DNA from: Mangrovimonas sp. ST2L15
Lineage (GTDB): Bacteria; Bacteroidota; Bacteroidia; Flavobacteriales; Flavobacteriaceae
Assembly: GCF_001280515.1 (NCBI RefSeq)
Contig: NZ_LBIQ01000014.1
Location: 1-64,000 of the forward strand
Direction: 5' to 3'
Length of the DNA: 64,000 nt
Shown here: positions 45,170 through 52,678 of the stretch, in pieces
Layout: each line of letters starts with the position of its first letter
How positions within the stretch are numbered: position 1 is the first letter of the stretch
Translations under genes and position numbers: made by a program
Notes under the pieces: model-generated
Databases searched by the model: none
What the model was told of the DNA's origin: nothing
Seen by the model: the letters and a program-made list of their open reading frames with translations, nothing else

Positions 45170-47614
45170 CTAGTCATTTCCTATTCTAATGATATCTGCA
45201 AAAAGACCTGAGGCCGTAACATCGGCACCAGCGCCAGCCCCTTTAATAATCATAGGTTGATCTGCATAACGTTGTGTATAGAACATCACAATATTGTCTT
45301 TTCCTTCCAAATTATAAAAAGGATGTCCCATAGGAATCTCTTTCAGTCCCACCTTGGCTTTTCCTTCATTAAATTCGGCTACATATTTTAATTTAGAGCC
45401 TTTTTCTTGAGCTTCTGCATATAGATTTTGGAAATGAGCTTCATCATCTATAAGTGTTTGATAAAAATCATCTACAGTATCACTGCTTAAATTAGATTCA
45501 GTTAAAAAGGATTCATTCTCAATATCTTCAAGTTCCATGATGGTGCCTGATTCTCTGGCCAAAATAAGTATTTTACGAGCTACATCAACTCCGCTTAAAT
45601 CAATTCTAGGGTCGGGTTCTGTATAGCCTTCTGCTTGGGCTTGTTTCACCACATCGTGAAACTTGGTTTGGTTGTTAAAATTATTAAACACAAAATTTAA
45701 ACTACCAGACAGAACAGCTTGGATAGAGGTGATTTTATCACCTGAAGCTATTAAATTATTTAAAGTATCAATAACCGGCAGACCAGCACCTACATTTGTT
45801 TCAAATAGGAATGGGGCATTATATTTTCGTGATAAAAATTTTAATTGTGCATAGTTTGCAAAATTACTTGAGCACGCAATTTTATTACAGGCAACCACAG
45901 CGATACTTTCTCGTAAATAGGCGTCATAGAGGTTGGCCACATCTTTATTGGCGGTTACATCAACAAAAATGCTATTTCTTAGGTTGAATACCTTGGCTTT
46001 AAAGAAGAAACCATCTAGTGAAGCAGGCTCACCGACTTTTAATTGTTCTTTCCAATTTTTGAGGGAGATACCTTCGTCATTAAAAATCATTTTACGAGAA
46101 TTTGATAAACCAATGACACGCAAATTAATTTTAAGGGTTTCCTTAAGGTATTTTTTTTGTTGATGAATTTGTTCAACCAATCTTTCTCCCACATTACCAA
46201 CGCCAGTAATAAAGACATTGAGCTGTTTTGTTTTGGATTCAAAAAATACCTCGTGCAAAGAATTTAAGGCCTTTTTGACGTCTCTTTCAGCAATTACAGC
46301 AGAAATATTTTTCTCTGATGCTCCTTGGGCAATGGCTCTTACATTGATATTATTACGACCTAAGGTACTGAACATTTTGCCACTAATCCCTTGGTGATTC
46401 TTCATGTTGTCTCCAACTAATGCTACAATGGCCAAATCTTCTTCAACCAGAATAGGGTTGATCTTATTTAGAGATATTTCATATTCAAAGGTTTGATCAA
46501 TCACTTCCTGAGCTAGTTGAGAGTCAGAGGCATTAATTCCAAAGCAAATGGAATGCTCTGACGATGCTTGGGTTATAAAAATGATATTGATTTTATGATT
46601 TGCCAATGCTTCAAACAACCTCTTTGAAAAACCAGGAATACCAACCATGCCACTTCCTTCAAGGGTTAACAGGGCTATATTATTGATGTTACTAATTCCT
46701 CTTACTGTAAGTCCGTTTACTCCATAATTATTTGAAATAAACGTACCGGTTGCTTTGGGATCCATGGTGTTTTTAATCACCAAAGGAATGTTTTTGCTCA
46801 ATACAGGTTGAACGGTTGGTGGATATAACACCTTGGCTCCAAAGTGAGATAGTTCCATAGCTTCCTGATAGGATAATTTTTCAATGGGGTAAGCTTGTTT
46901 TACCAATTTGGGATTGGCTGTAAACATACCACTTACATCTGTCCATATTTCCAAACGTTCTACTTCTAAGGCAGCAGCCAATAATGCAGCAGTGAAATCA
47001 GATCCACCACGACCTAACGTTGTAATTTCTCCTGCTTCAGATTTGGAGATAAAACCTGGTAATATAGTGATGTCTTGATTATTGGACTTAAAATAACTTT
47101 TTATATAATTGAACGTGAGGTCATATTTCACCTCGGCTTTTGTGAATTGAGAATCTGTAATTATGAGTTCTTGACTGTTTTTCCTGACAGCATTCAATCC
47201 TCTTTCTTTCATCGCTTCTGCAATAATAAAAGAGGAGAGGAGCTCTCCAAAACTCACTAATTTATCAGAGGTTTTAGGAGATAATTCATTTATTAAATAG
47301 ATGCCATCCAAAAGACTTTTCAAGCGGTTCAATTTCTTTTCCAACGCCTCCAATGTTGGTTTGGGGCAGTTTGGAATTAAATTAGATAAAATATTTAAGT
47401 GAATACTCTTAATCTCTTCAAATTCAGAAATATAAGATTCGTCTTTTATTTGGGCTAAATAGCCAGATTTTAATAATTTATCGGTGATGCCTCCTACGGC
47501 TGAGACAACGGCTATCACTTTATTTTCTTCGGAATATTCCTTTAAAATACCTATGACTTGATTGATATTTTCAACAGAACCTACAGATGTTCCTCCAAAC
47601 TTTAAAACGTTCAT
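45170..47614 (-). CDS. thrA: Bifunctional aspartate kinase / homoserine dehydrogenase I
   Basis: The 814-residue fusion has the aspartate kinase domain (about 1-285: VLKFGGTSVGSVENINQVIG, LGRGGSDFTAALLAAALEVE), two ACT domains (about 310-460: NNIALLTLEGSGMVGIPGFS, AIVALVGDNMKNHQGISGKM), and homoserine dehydrogenase (about 465-814: VFITGVGNVGERLVEQIHQQ, DPRIDLSGVDVARKILILAR). It catalyses the first and third steps of threonine synthesis, and the ACT domains are expected to confer threonine feedback. About 76 bases separate its start from the leader peptide stop, which places it under probable attenuation control. Confidence 0.97.
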   Translation of the reverse strand: MNVLKFGGTSVGSVENINQVIGILKEYSEENKVIAVVSAVGGITDKLLKSGYLAQIKDESYISEFEEIKSIHLNILSNLIPNCPKPTLEALEKKLNRLKSLLDGIYLINELSPKTSDKLVSFGELLSSFIIAEAMKERGLNAVRKNSQELIITDSQFTKAEVKYDLTFNYIKSYFKSNNQDITILPGFISKSEAGEITTLGRGGSDFTAALLAAALEVERLEIWTDVSGMFTANPKLVKQAYPIEKLSYQEAMELSHFGAKVLYPPTVQPVLSKNIPLVIKNTMDPKATGTFISNNYGVNGLTVRGISNINNIALLTLEGSGMVGIPGFSKRLFEALANHKINIIFITQASSEHSICFGINASDSQLAQEVIDQTFEYEISLNKINPILVEEDLAIVALVGDNMKNHQGISGKMFSTLGRNNINVRAIAQGASEKNISAVIAERDVKKALNSLHEVFFESKTKQLNVFITGVGNVGERLVEQIHQQKKYLKETLKINLRVIGLSNSRKMIFNDEGISLKNWKEQLKVGEPASLDGFFFKAKVFNLRNSIFVDVTANKDVANLYDAYLRESIAVVACNKIACSSNFANYAQLKFLSRKYNAPFLFETNVGAGLPVIDTLNNLIASGDKITSIQAVLSGSLNFVFNNFNNQTKFHDVVKQAQAEGYTEPDPRIDLSGVDVARKILILARESGTIMELEDIENESFLTESNLSSDTVDDFYQTLIDDEAHFQNLYAEAQEKGSKLKYVAEFNEGKAKVGLKEIPMGHPFYNLEGKDNIVMFYTQRYADQPMIIKGAGAGADVTASGLFADIIRIGND

Positions 47615-47651
47615 TGTAATTTAATTTAAGTATAAAAATCTTTTGATTTTC

Positions 47652-47668
47652 GTGTTTTATAAAAACAC
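47652..47668 (-). promoter_or_regulatory. Downstream leader hairpin of the thr operon
   Basis: The inverted repeat GTGTTTT / AAAACAC with a 3-base loop lies between the leader peptide stop and thrA. It is followed on the minus strand by an A/T-rich stretch. It is a weak candidate for the terminator half of an attenuator; the stem has few G-C pairs. Confidence 0.35.
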
Positions 47669-47690
47669 TAATAGGACGGAGAGAATATAA

Positions 47691-47807
47691 TTAATAACAA
47701 CCCAAACGGGTTGTAATAATTGTAGTAATAGTTCCAAAAATAGCAGCAGTTCCACTAATAGAATTAGCAGTTATTGCGCTGATATTATTTGTAAACTTGT
47801 CTATCAT
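47691..47807 (-). CDS. thrL: thr operon leader peptide (38 aa)
   Basis: An open frame of 38 codons on the minus strand, too short for the usual cutoff, starts with ATG at 47807 and stops with TAA at 47691-47693, 76 bases before thrA. It reads MIDKFTNNISAIT through SGTAAIFGTITTIITT and ends RLGCY. The segment TITTIITT gives eight consecutive Thr or Ile codons (four Thr, four Ile in the nine codons after the last Gly counting TITTIITT), as in the E. coli thrL peptide, where shortage of these charged tRNAs stalls the ribosome. A stable hairpin overlaps the codons just after this run. A -7 box sits immediately upstream. The position, strand and composition all fit an attenuator; it has not been tested. 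Confidence 0.82.
   Translation of the reverse strand: MIDKFTNNISAITANSISGTAAIFGTITTIITTRLGCY
47697..47714 (-). promoter_or_regulatory. Attenuator hairpin at the end of the thr leader peptide
   Basis: The perfect 7-bp stem ACAACCC / GGGTTGT with a 4-base loop covers the last Thr-Thr-Arg-Leu-Gly-Cys codons of the leader peptide. A ribosome stalled on the Thr/Ile run would block it; a ribosome reading through would reach the stop just beyond it. It could thus be the switchable element of the attenuator. Confidence 0.65.
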
Positions 47808-47814
47808 TACATAT

Positions 47815-47822
47815 CAAATGTA
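47815..47822 (-). promoter_or_regulatory. Promoter -7 box for the thr leader
   Basis: The minus strand reads TACATTTG, with TTTG 23 bases further upstream. The ATG of the leader peptide is only 8 bases after the box, so the transcript would begin at or just before the start codon, close to leaderless. Confidence 0.65.
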
Positions 47823-47900
47823 TTATTTTTACCTTAATAAAAAAACAAATCCGAGCTTTTTACGGAAAAAGCAGAAAACCTATTAAGTTTTTAACAAAAA

Positions 47901-49451
47901 ATGAAAATATTATCCAAAGAACAAGTATATGAAGGTGATCGAATAACCGCTGAAAAACAGCAGATTTCCTCAACTGAATTGATGGAGCGTGCGGCTACCC
48001 AAATTTTCAATTGGATTCATCTGAGAATGCAAGGAGCACAAGTGCCAATCCATGTTTTTTGTGGCATAGGGAATAATGGAGGTGACGGTTTAGTACTTGC
48101 CAGACACTTGATTAATCATGGGTATCAGGTTCATACGTATGTGGTGAATTATAGTGATAAACGATCAAAGGATTTTTTGATTAACTATGATCGCATCAAG
48201 CAAGCCACTAAAGATTGGCCTGTGTTGTTGGACGATTCTAAAGATTTACCCGACATTAATGTCAAAGACATCATTGTTGATGCCGTGTTTGGAATTGGCT
48301 TAAATCGTCCAGCAGATGAATGGGTTCAAAAGTTATTTCAGCATTTTAGGAATTCGGGAGCATTTACGCTTTCAATTGATATTCCTTCTGGATTATATAC
48401 AAATCAAGTTCCAAAAGATGAAAATAGCGTTGTATGGGCCAATTATACCTTGACTTTCCAAACTCCAAAATTGGTATTCTTTTTACCCGAAACAGCGAAG
48501 TATACTAAAGAATGGGAGGTTTTGGATATTGGAATCGATCCCGAATATCTTTATAAATTAGAAACCGAAGCAGAACTCATAGGGAAATATGAAATGCTTT
48601 CTGTTTACCAACCTAGGGATAAGTTTTCACATAAAGGAAACTATGGTCATGCGTTGGTTATTGGTGGAAGTCATGGCAAAATGGGAGCAGTCACTCTAAG
48701 TACTAAGGCAGCTTTAATTGTAGGGGCAGGATTAGTAAGTGCTTTCATTCCAAATGGAGGTTATCAGGTTTTGCAAACAACGTTCCCTGAAGCTATGGTA
48801 TTAACGGATGAGGATGATTGGAAAATTTCAAATATCGAATTTGGTTTCGAACCCACTGTCATTGGATTGGGTATGGGAATGGGGAATCATGAAAATACCT
48901 TAGCAGCTTTTGAGCAATTTTTGAAAACAAACAAGGCTCCTTTGGTAATTGATGCGGATGGCCTCAACTTACTGGCAAAAAAGAAAACTCTGTTAAAATT
49001 GTTACCCGAATTAACCGTTTTAACACCTCACTCTAAAGAGTTAGAGCGGTTAGTAGGAAGCTGGAATGATGATTTTGAGAAGCTCAATAAAGTCAAGAAG
49101 TTTTCTAAGAAAAATCATGTGGTTGTAGTTATCAAAGGAGCCAACACCATAACTGTTTTTAAGAATCGAATGTACGTCAATACAACTGGTAATCCTGGAT
49201 TGGCAACTGCAGGTAGCGGTGATGTATTGACAGGTATGATCACTGGATTAATATCACAAGGGTATGATCCTATATCAGCAGCTGTTTTCGGAGTTTATTT
49301 ACATGGGAAATCAGCTGATATTCAAGTTGAAAAATATGGATATCAAGCTTTAATAGCCAGTCATGTGATTGAAGGTATTGGAGCAGCCTATTTGGATTTG
49401 TTTGCAAAACCAGAAGAACCTGTGCTTGAAGAAGAACCAAATGAAGCTTAA
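47901..49451 (+). CDS. nnr: Bifunctional NAD(P)H-hydrate epimerase / ADP-dependent dehydratase
   Basis: The 516-residue fusion repairs damaged NADHX and NADPHX. The N-terminal YjeF_N epimerase domain (1-210) has VFCGIGNNGGDGLVLARHLI and SIDIPSGLY. The C-terminal dehydratase (about 225-500) has FSHKGNYGHALVIGGSHGKM and GNPGLATAGSGDVLTGMITG, the ribokinase-like active site. A short acidic tail follows (KPEEPVLEEEPNEA). It is transcribed divergently from the thr leader across a gap of 93 bases and ended by a strong terminator. Confidence 0.96.
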   Translation: MKILSKEQVYEGDRITAEKQQISSTELMERAATQIFNWIHLRMQGAQVPIHVFCGIGNNGGDGLVLARHLINHGYQVHTYVVNYSDKRSKDFLINYDRIKQATKDWPVLLDDSKDLPDINVKDIIVDAVFGIGLNRPADEWVQKLFQHFRNSGAFTLSIDIPSGLYTNQVPKDENSVVWANYTLTFQTPKLVFFLPETAKYTKEWEVLDIGIDPEYLYKLETEAELIGKYEMLSVYQPRDKFSHKGNYGHALVIGGSHGKMGAVTLSTKAALIVGAGLVSAFIPNGGYQVLQTTFPEAMVLTDEDDWKISNIEFGFEPTVIGLGMGMGNHENTLAAFEQFLKTNKAPLVIDADGLNLLAKKKTLLKLLPELTVLTPHSKELERLVGSWNDDFEKLNKVKKFSKKNHVVVVIKGANTITVFKNRMYVNTTGNPGLATAGSGDVLTGMITGLISQGYDPISAAVFGVYLHGKSADIQVEKYGYQALIASHVIEGIGAAYLDLFAKPEEPVLEEEPNEA

Positions 49452-49462
49452 AAAATAGAAAC

Positions 49463-49492
49463 AAAAAAAACCACTCATTTGAGTGGTTTTTT
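49463..49492 (+). terminator. Intrinsic terminator
   Basis: The stem CCACTC / GAGTGG with loop ATTT is flanked by an A-run and a T-run. It lies between nnr and the convergent TlpA-like gene and can serve both directions. Confidence 0.9.
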
Positions 49493-49511
49493 ATTTATTG
49501 TTTGAGCTGAA

Positions 49512-50573
49512 TTAAATGCCTTCGGCATCAAATAATTTTATAAGCTCCTCACTAGAAGGTCTTGGAGCATCTGCAGAAACCACCTTACCGTTTGGATCTA
49601 ACAAAATAAATCTTGGAATTCCTGTAATGTAATAGTCTTGGATAAACTCGGTTTGCCATCCATTAGGAGCAAATAATTGAATACCTCCTAATTCCATACC
49701 AGTTACAAACTCTTTCCAGTCTGCATTTGCCTCTTCCCATGAAGGTTTTCCATCTACATCCTTGTGAGTTCTATCATCATCAATAGAAATACTTACAAAC
49801 TGAATGTTTTTGTCGTGATATTTTTCTTCAACTTCTTTAAGTGAAGGAATTTCAGCTTTACAAGGTCCGCACCAAGTTGCCCAAATATCAATATAAGTGT
49901 ACTTTCCTTTTAAATCTGCTAAAGAAGTTTTACCACCTGCATGATTTTCAAATCCTTCAAAATTAGGAGAATCAGCACCTTTAGGTAAATTGGTGTTCAA
50001 ATCTATTTTTTGCTTTACAAATGACTTGTACATCCCTAGCATAGGATCTAATTGCTTTTTTGAAGATTCAATTAGGGTAGAGTCTATAGTTTTATCGGCT
50101 TCATAAAAGTTGTTGAATTCCGTTTTTAGACTTTCAAACTTTTCATTTAAAGCAACCGTATCTTCAAGTTTACTAAGTTCATCCAAATCTAAAAGAGCTT
50201 CTTGCTTCAAGCTATTTTGGGCCAAGAAATTACTGTTTTCAGACCCTTCGCCCGTATATTTAACAGTTTCGTCAAACATCTTGGTATCAATGGTCATTTT
50301 TATATCATACCCATTTTTTAAGAAAACGCTAGTTACTTCAGTACCATCACCAACTGTAAAAGTACCAGGCTCGTTAATTTTCAATGTATCACTAAAAGTA
50401 CCATCGGCATTCACCTTAATGGTTTTGGAATAATCTCTACTTCTTACAAAGATGGAGTCACTATTCATATTAGTGATTTGGCCAGAAAAGGTCACATAAT
50501 CTTTAGGTTGTTCTTCCTTTTCATTACATGCCAAAACAGAACAGGCAAGGGCTACAACAAATAATTTTTTCAT
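49512..50573 (-). CDS. TlpA-like thioredoxin-fold lipoprotein with DUF4369-like domain
   Basis: The 353-residue lipoprotein has a lipobox VLAC (Cys15). An N-terminal DUF4369-like beta domain (about 20-125: VTFSGQITNMNSDSIFVRSR) is followed by a helical middle and a TlpA/ResA-type thioredoxin domain with the redox pair in IWATWCGPCKAEIPSLKEVE. It would act in the periplasm in disulfide reduction. The ATG at 50573 is chosen over the in-frame one at 50597 because it gives the correct lipoprotein signal, and a -7 box (50595-50602) overlaps the longer start. Confidence 0.9.
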   Translation of the reverse strand: MKKLFVVALACSVLACNEKEEQPKDYVTFSGQITNMNSDSIFVRSRDYSKTIKVNADGTFSDTLKINEPGTFTVGDGTEVTSVFLKNGYDIKMTIDTKMFDETVKYTGEGSENSNFLAQNSLKQEALLDLDELSKLEDTVALNEKFESLKTEFNNFYEADKTIDSTLIESSKKQLDPMLGMYKSFVKQKIDLNTNLPKGADSPNFEGFENHAGGKTSLADLKGKYTYIDIWATWCGPCKAEIPSLKEVEEKYHDKNIQFVSISIDDDRTHKDVDGKPSWEEANADWKEFVTGMELGGIQLFAPNGWQTEFIQDYYITGIPRFILLDPNGKVVSADAPRPSSEELIKLFDAEGI

Positions 50574-50594
50574 ATTATGTATTTTGGGTTTTGT

Positions 50595-50602
50595 CAAATG
50601 TA
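50595..50602 (-). promoter_or_regulatory. Promoter -7 box for the TlpA-like gene
   Basis: The minus strand reads TACATTTG. It overlaps the upstream alternative start codon (50597) and gives a leader of about 16 bases to the ATG at 50573. Confidence 0.65.
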
Positions 50603-50701
50603 ATTAGAAAAACTAATAAATGAGAAATATTTTGGATTTATAATTAAATGTTTGGAAATATTAAAGTGAATGCGGAATTTTGCGCAAAATTTTGACAAAT
50701 C

Positions 50702-52210
50702 ATGAAAGATACCCATATAATTTCTTCAGATCATTTAGGACTTAAAAAGTTATTTGAAATTGTTTCCAATAATTTCAAATTGGAGCTTTCTGAGGATTCT
50801 AAGACTAAAATCACTACTTGTAGAAATTATTTGGATGAGAAATTGAAAAGTCAAAAGAGCCCGATTTATGGAATAAATACCGGGTTTGGGTCCCTTTACA
50901 ATGTCAAAATTTCAGAAGAAAATCTGACAAAACTACAAGAAAACTTGATGATGTCCCATGCTTGCGGTACAGGTGATTTAGTGCCAAAGCAAGTAGTTAA
51001 ATTGATGTTGTTATTAAAGATACAATCGTTAAGCTATGGACATAGTGGGGTGCAGTTGGAAACGGTCCAAAGATTGGTAGACTTCTATAATTATGACATA
51101 TTACCGTTGGTATTTACCCAAGGTTCTTTAGGGGCTTCAGGTGATTTAGCTCCATTGGCACACCTTTCGTTGCCGTTAATAGGGAAAGGGGAGGTATTTT
51201 ATGAAGGTCAAGTACATGATGCGGCTGAAATTTTAGAGAAGTTTAATTGGCACCCCATTGAATTGCATTCCAAGGAAGGTTTGGCTCTTTTAAATGGTAC
51301 CCAGTTCATGAGCGCCTATGGAATTCATTTGTTGTTTGAAGCACATAAATACAGTTATTTGGCAGATCTAATTGGTAGTGTTTCGTTGGAAGCCTTTGAC
51401 GGAAGAATTGAGCCGTTTGATGAATTGGTACATCTAGTTAGACCTCACAATGGTCAATTGAAAACTGCTGAGCGAGTAAGAGAGTTTTTGGAAGGAAGTG
51501 AGTTGATTAGTCAAGAAAAGAAACATGTTCAAGATCCTTATTCATTTAGATGTATGCCGCAAGTTCATGGAGCATCAAAAGATACGTTGGCATTTGTAAC
51601 CAAAACGTTTATTACTGAAATCAATTCGGTGACAGATAATCCCAATATTTTTGTTCAAGAAGATAAGATTATATCCGGAGGAAACTTTCATGGTCAACCC
51701 TTGGCATTGGCATTTGATTTCCTCAAAATAGCAATGGCCGAATTAGGGAATATATCGGAGAGGAGGACTTTTCAATTAGTTTCAGGATTAAGAGAACTTC
51801 CTACTTTTTTGGTTGAGAACCCTGGTTTAAATTCGGGTTTTATGATTCCTCAGTATACGGCTGCAAGCATCGTTAGTGCCAATAAACAGCTTGCTACTCC
51901 TGCAAGTATTGATAGTATTGTTTCAAGTAATGGTCAAGAAGATCATGTAAGTATGGGGGCAAATGCGGCTACGCAATCTTTTACATTGATTACCAATTTG
52001 AAACGTATTTTGTCAATTGAATTGTTTAATGCATCGCAAGCCTTAATGTTTAGAAATCCTTTGAAATCATCGGAGTTTATCGAATCAGTTTTGAGCTTAT
52101 ATCGAGCAGAAGTACCTGTAGTACATAATGACAGGGAATTGCATCATGATATAGAAGCTTCGATTCGTTTCCTGGAATTTTTGGATATTGATTCAGAAGA
52201 GTTGTTCTAA
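50702..52210 (+). CDS. hutH: Histidine ammonia-lyase
   Basis: The 502-residue lyase converts histidine to urocanate. The Ala145-Ser146-Gly147 triad in QGSLGASGDLAPLAHLSLPL forms the MIO prosthetic group. Other family motifs are YGINTGFGSLYNVKI, LLNGTQFMSAYG, and NPNIFVQEDKIISGGNFHGQ. No hutU or hutI gene is adjacent, so the rest of the histidine degradation pathway is elsewhere. A tyrosine ammonia-lyase activity is less likely from the general sequence but cannot be ruled out by eye. Confidence 0.93.
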   Translation: MKDTHIISSDHLGLKKLFEIVSNNFKLELSEDSKTKITTCRNYLDEKLKSQKSPIYGINTGFGSLYNVKISEENLTKLQENLMMSHACGTGDLVPKQVVKLMLLLKIQSLSYGHSGVQLETVQRLVDFYNYDILPLVFTQGSLGASGDLAPLAHLSLPLIGKGEVFYEGQVHDAAEILEKFNWHPIELHSKEGLALLNGTQFMSAYGIHLLFEAHKYSYLADLIGSVSLEAFDGRIEPFDELVHLVRPHNGQLKTAERVREFLEGSELISQEKKHVQDPYSFRCMPQVHGASKDTLAFVTKTFITEINSVTDNPNIFVQEDKIISGGNFHGQPLALAFDFLKIAMAELGNISERRTFQLVSGLRELPTFLVENPGLNSGFMIPQYTAASIVSANKQLATPASIDSIVSSNGQEDHVSMGANAATQSFTLITNLKRILSIELFNASQALMFRNPLKSSEFIESVLSLYRAEVPVVHNDRELHHDIEASIRFLEFLDIDSEELF

Positions 52211-52211
52211 A

Positions 52212-52595
52212 CTAAAAAAGGGCAAGTTTTTCATTATATAGATTCGTGGCCCAAAACTTAGCTTCTTCAAAATTGTTGAATATTTCGAATGGTTTGGAAA
52301 TGAAGAGTTTTTCAACAGCTGTGTTATCAATAACTGTATTGTTTTCTAGAACAATGGCAATTCCTACCAAATTTTTAATTTGCATGGATTTTAAATAAAC
52401 CTTAGGATTTACAGAATAAGAATTTTTCCTTCTAGAGATATAAATTACTGGTTTATTGGCGAAGTACTTTAAGGCAATTTCAATAAGAACTTGGTTTAAC
52501 TCGTAAGATACCAAAACACCCTCATTCATCTCCCCAACAAGGAAGAAATCATGGATGGTAATGGTACCAAAACTATAAGTCAATTTAAGCCTCAT
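52212..52595 (-). CDS. Small conserved hypothetical protein (STAS-like fold possible)
   Basis: About 127 residues from the ATG at 52595 (MRLKLTYSFGTITIHDFFLV); an in-frame ATG at 52616 would add 7 residues. The alternating beta and alpha pattern (FANKPVIYISRRKNSYSVNP, KNLVGIAIVLENN, AVEKLFISKPFEIFNNFEEA, KFWATNLY) resembles the SpoIIAA/STAS-like proteins of unknown role found in flavobacteria. No catalytic residues stand out. It is convergent with hutH, with one base between the two stops, and lies downstream of a terminator for clpC on the same strand. Confidence 0.65.
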   Translation of the reverse strand: MRLKLTYSFGTITIHDFFLVGEMNEGVLVSYELNQVLIEIALKYFANKPVIYISRRKNSYSVNPKVYLKSMQIKNLVGIAIVLENNTVIDNTAVEKLFISKPFEIFNNFEEAKFWATNLYNEKLALF

Positions 52596-52627
52596 ATTTA
52601 AAATTAAATAATTCACTTTTATAAACT

Positions 52628-52657
52628 AAAAAACTCCGCTAAAGTGCGGAGTTTTTG
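52628..52657 (-). terminator. Intrinsic terminator of clpC
   Basis: The stem AAACTCCGC / GCGGAGTTT with a 6-base loop is flanked by A and T runs and lies 22 bases beyond the clpC stop. Confidence 0.9.
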
Positions 52658-52678
52658 GTTTATAATGTTAAGAAGCTT

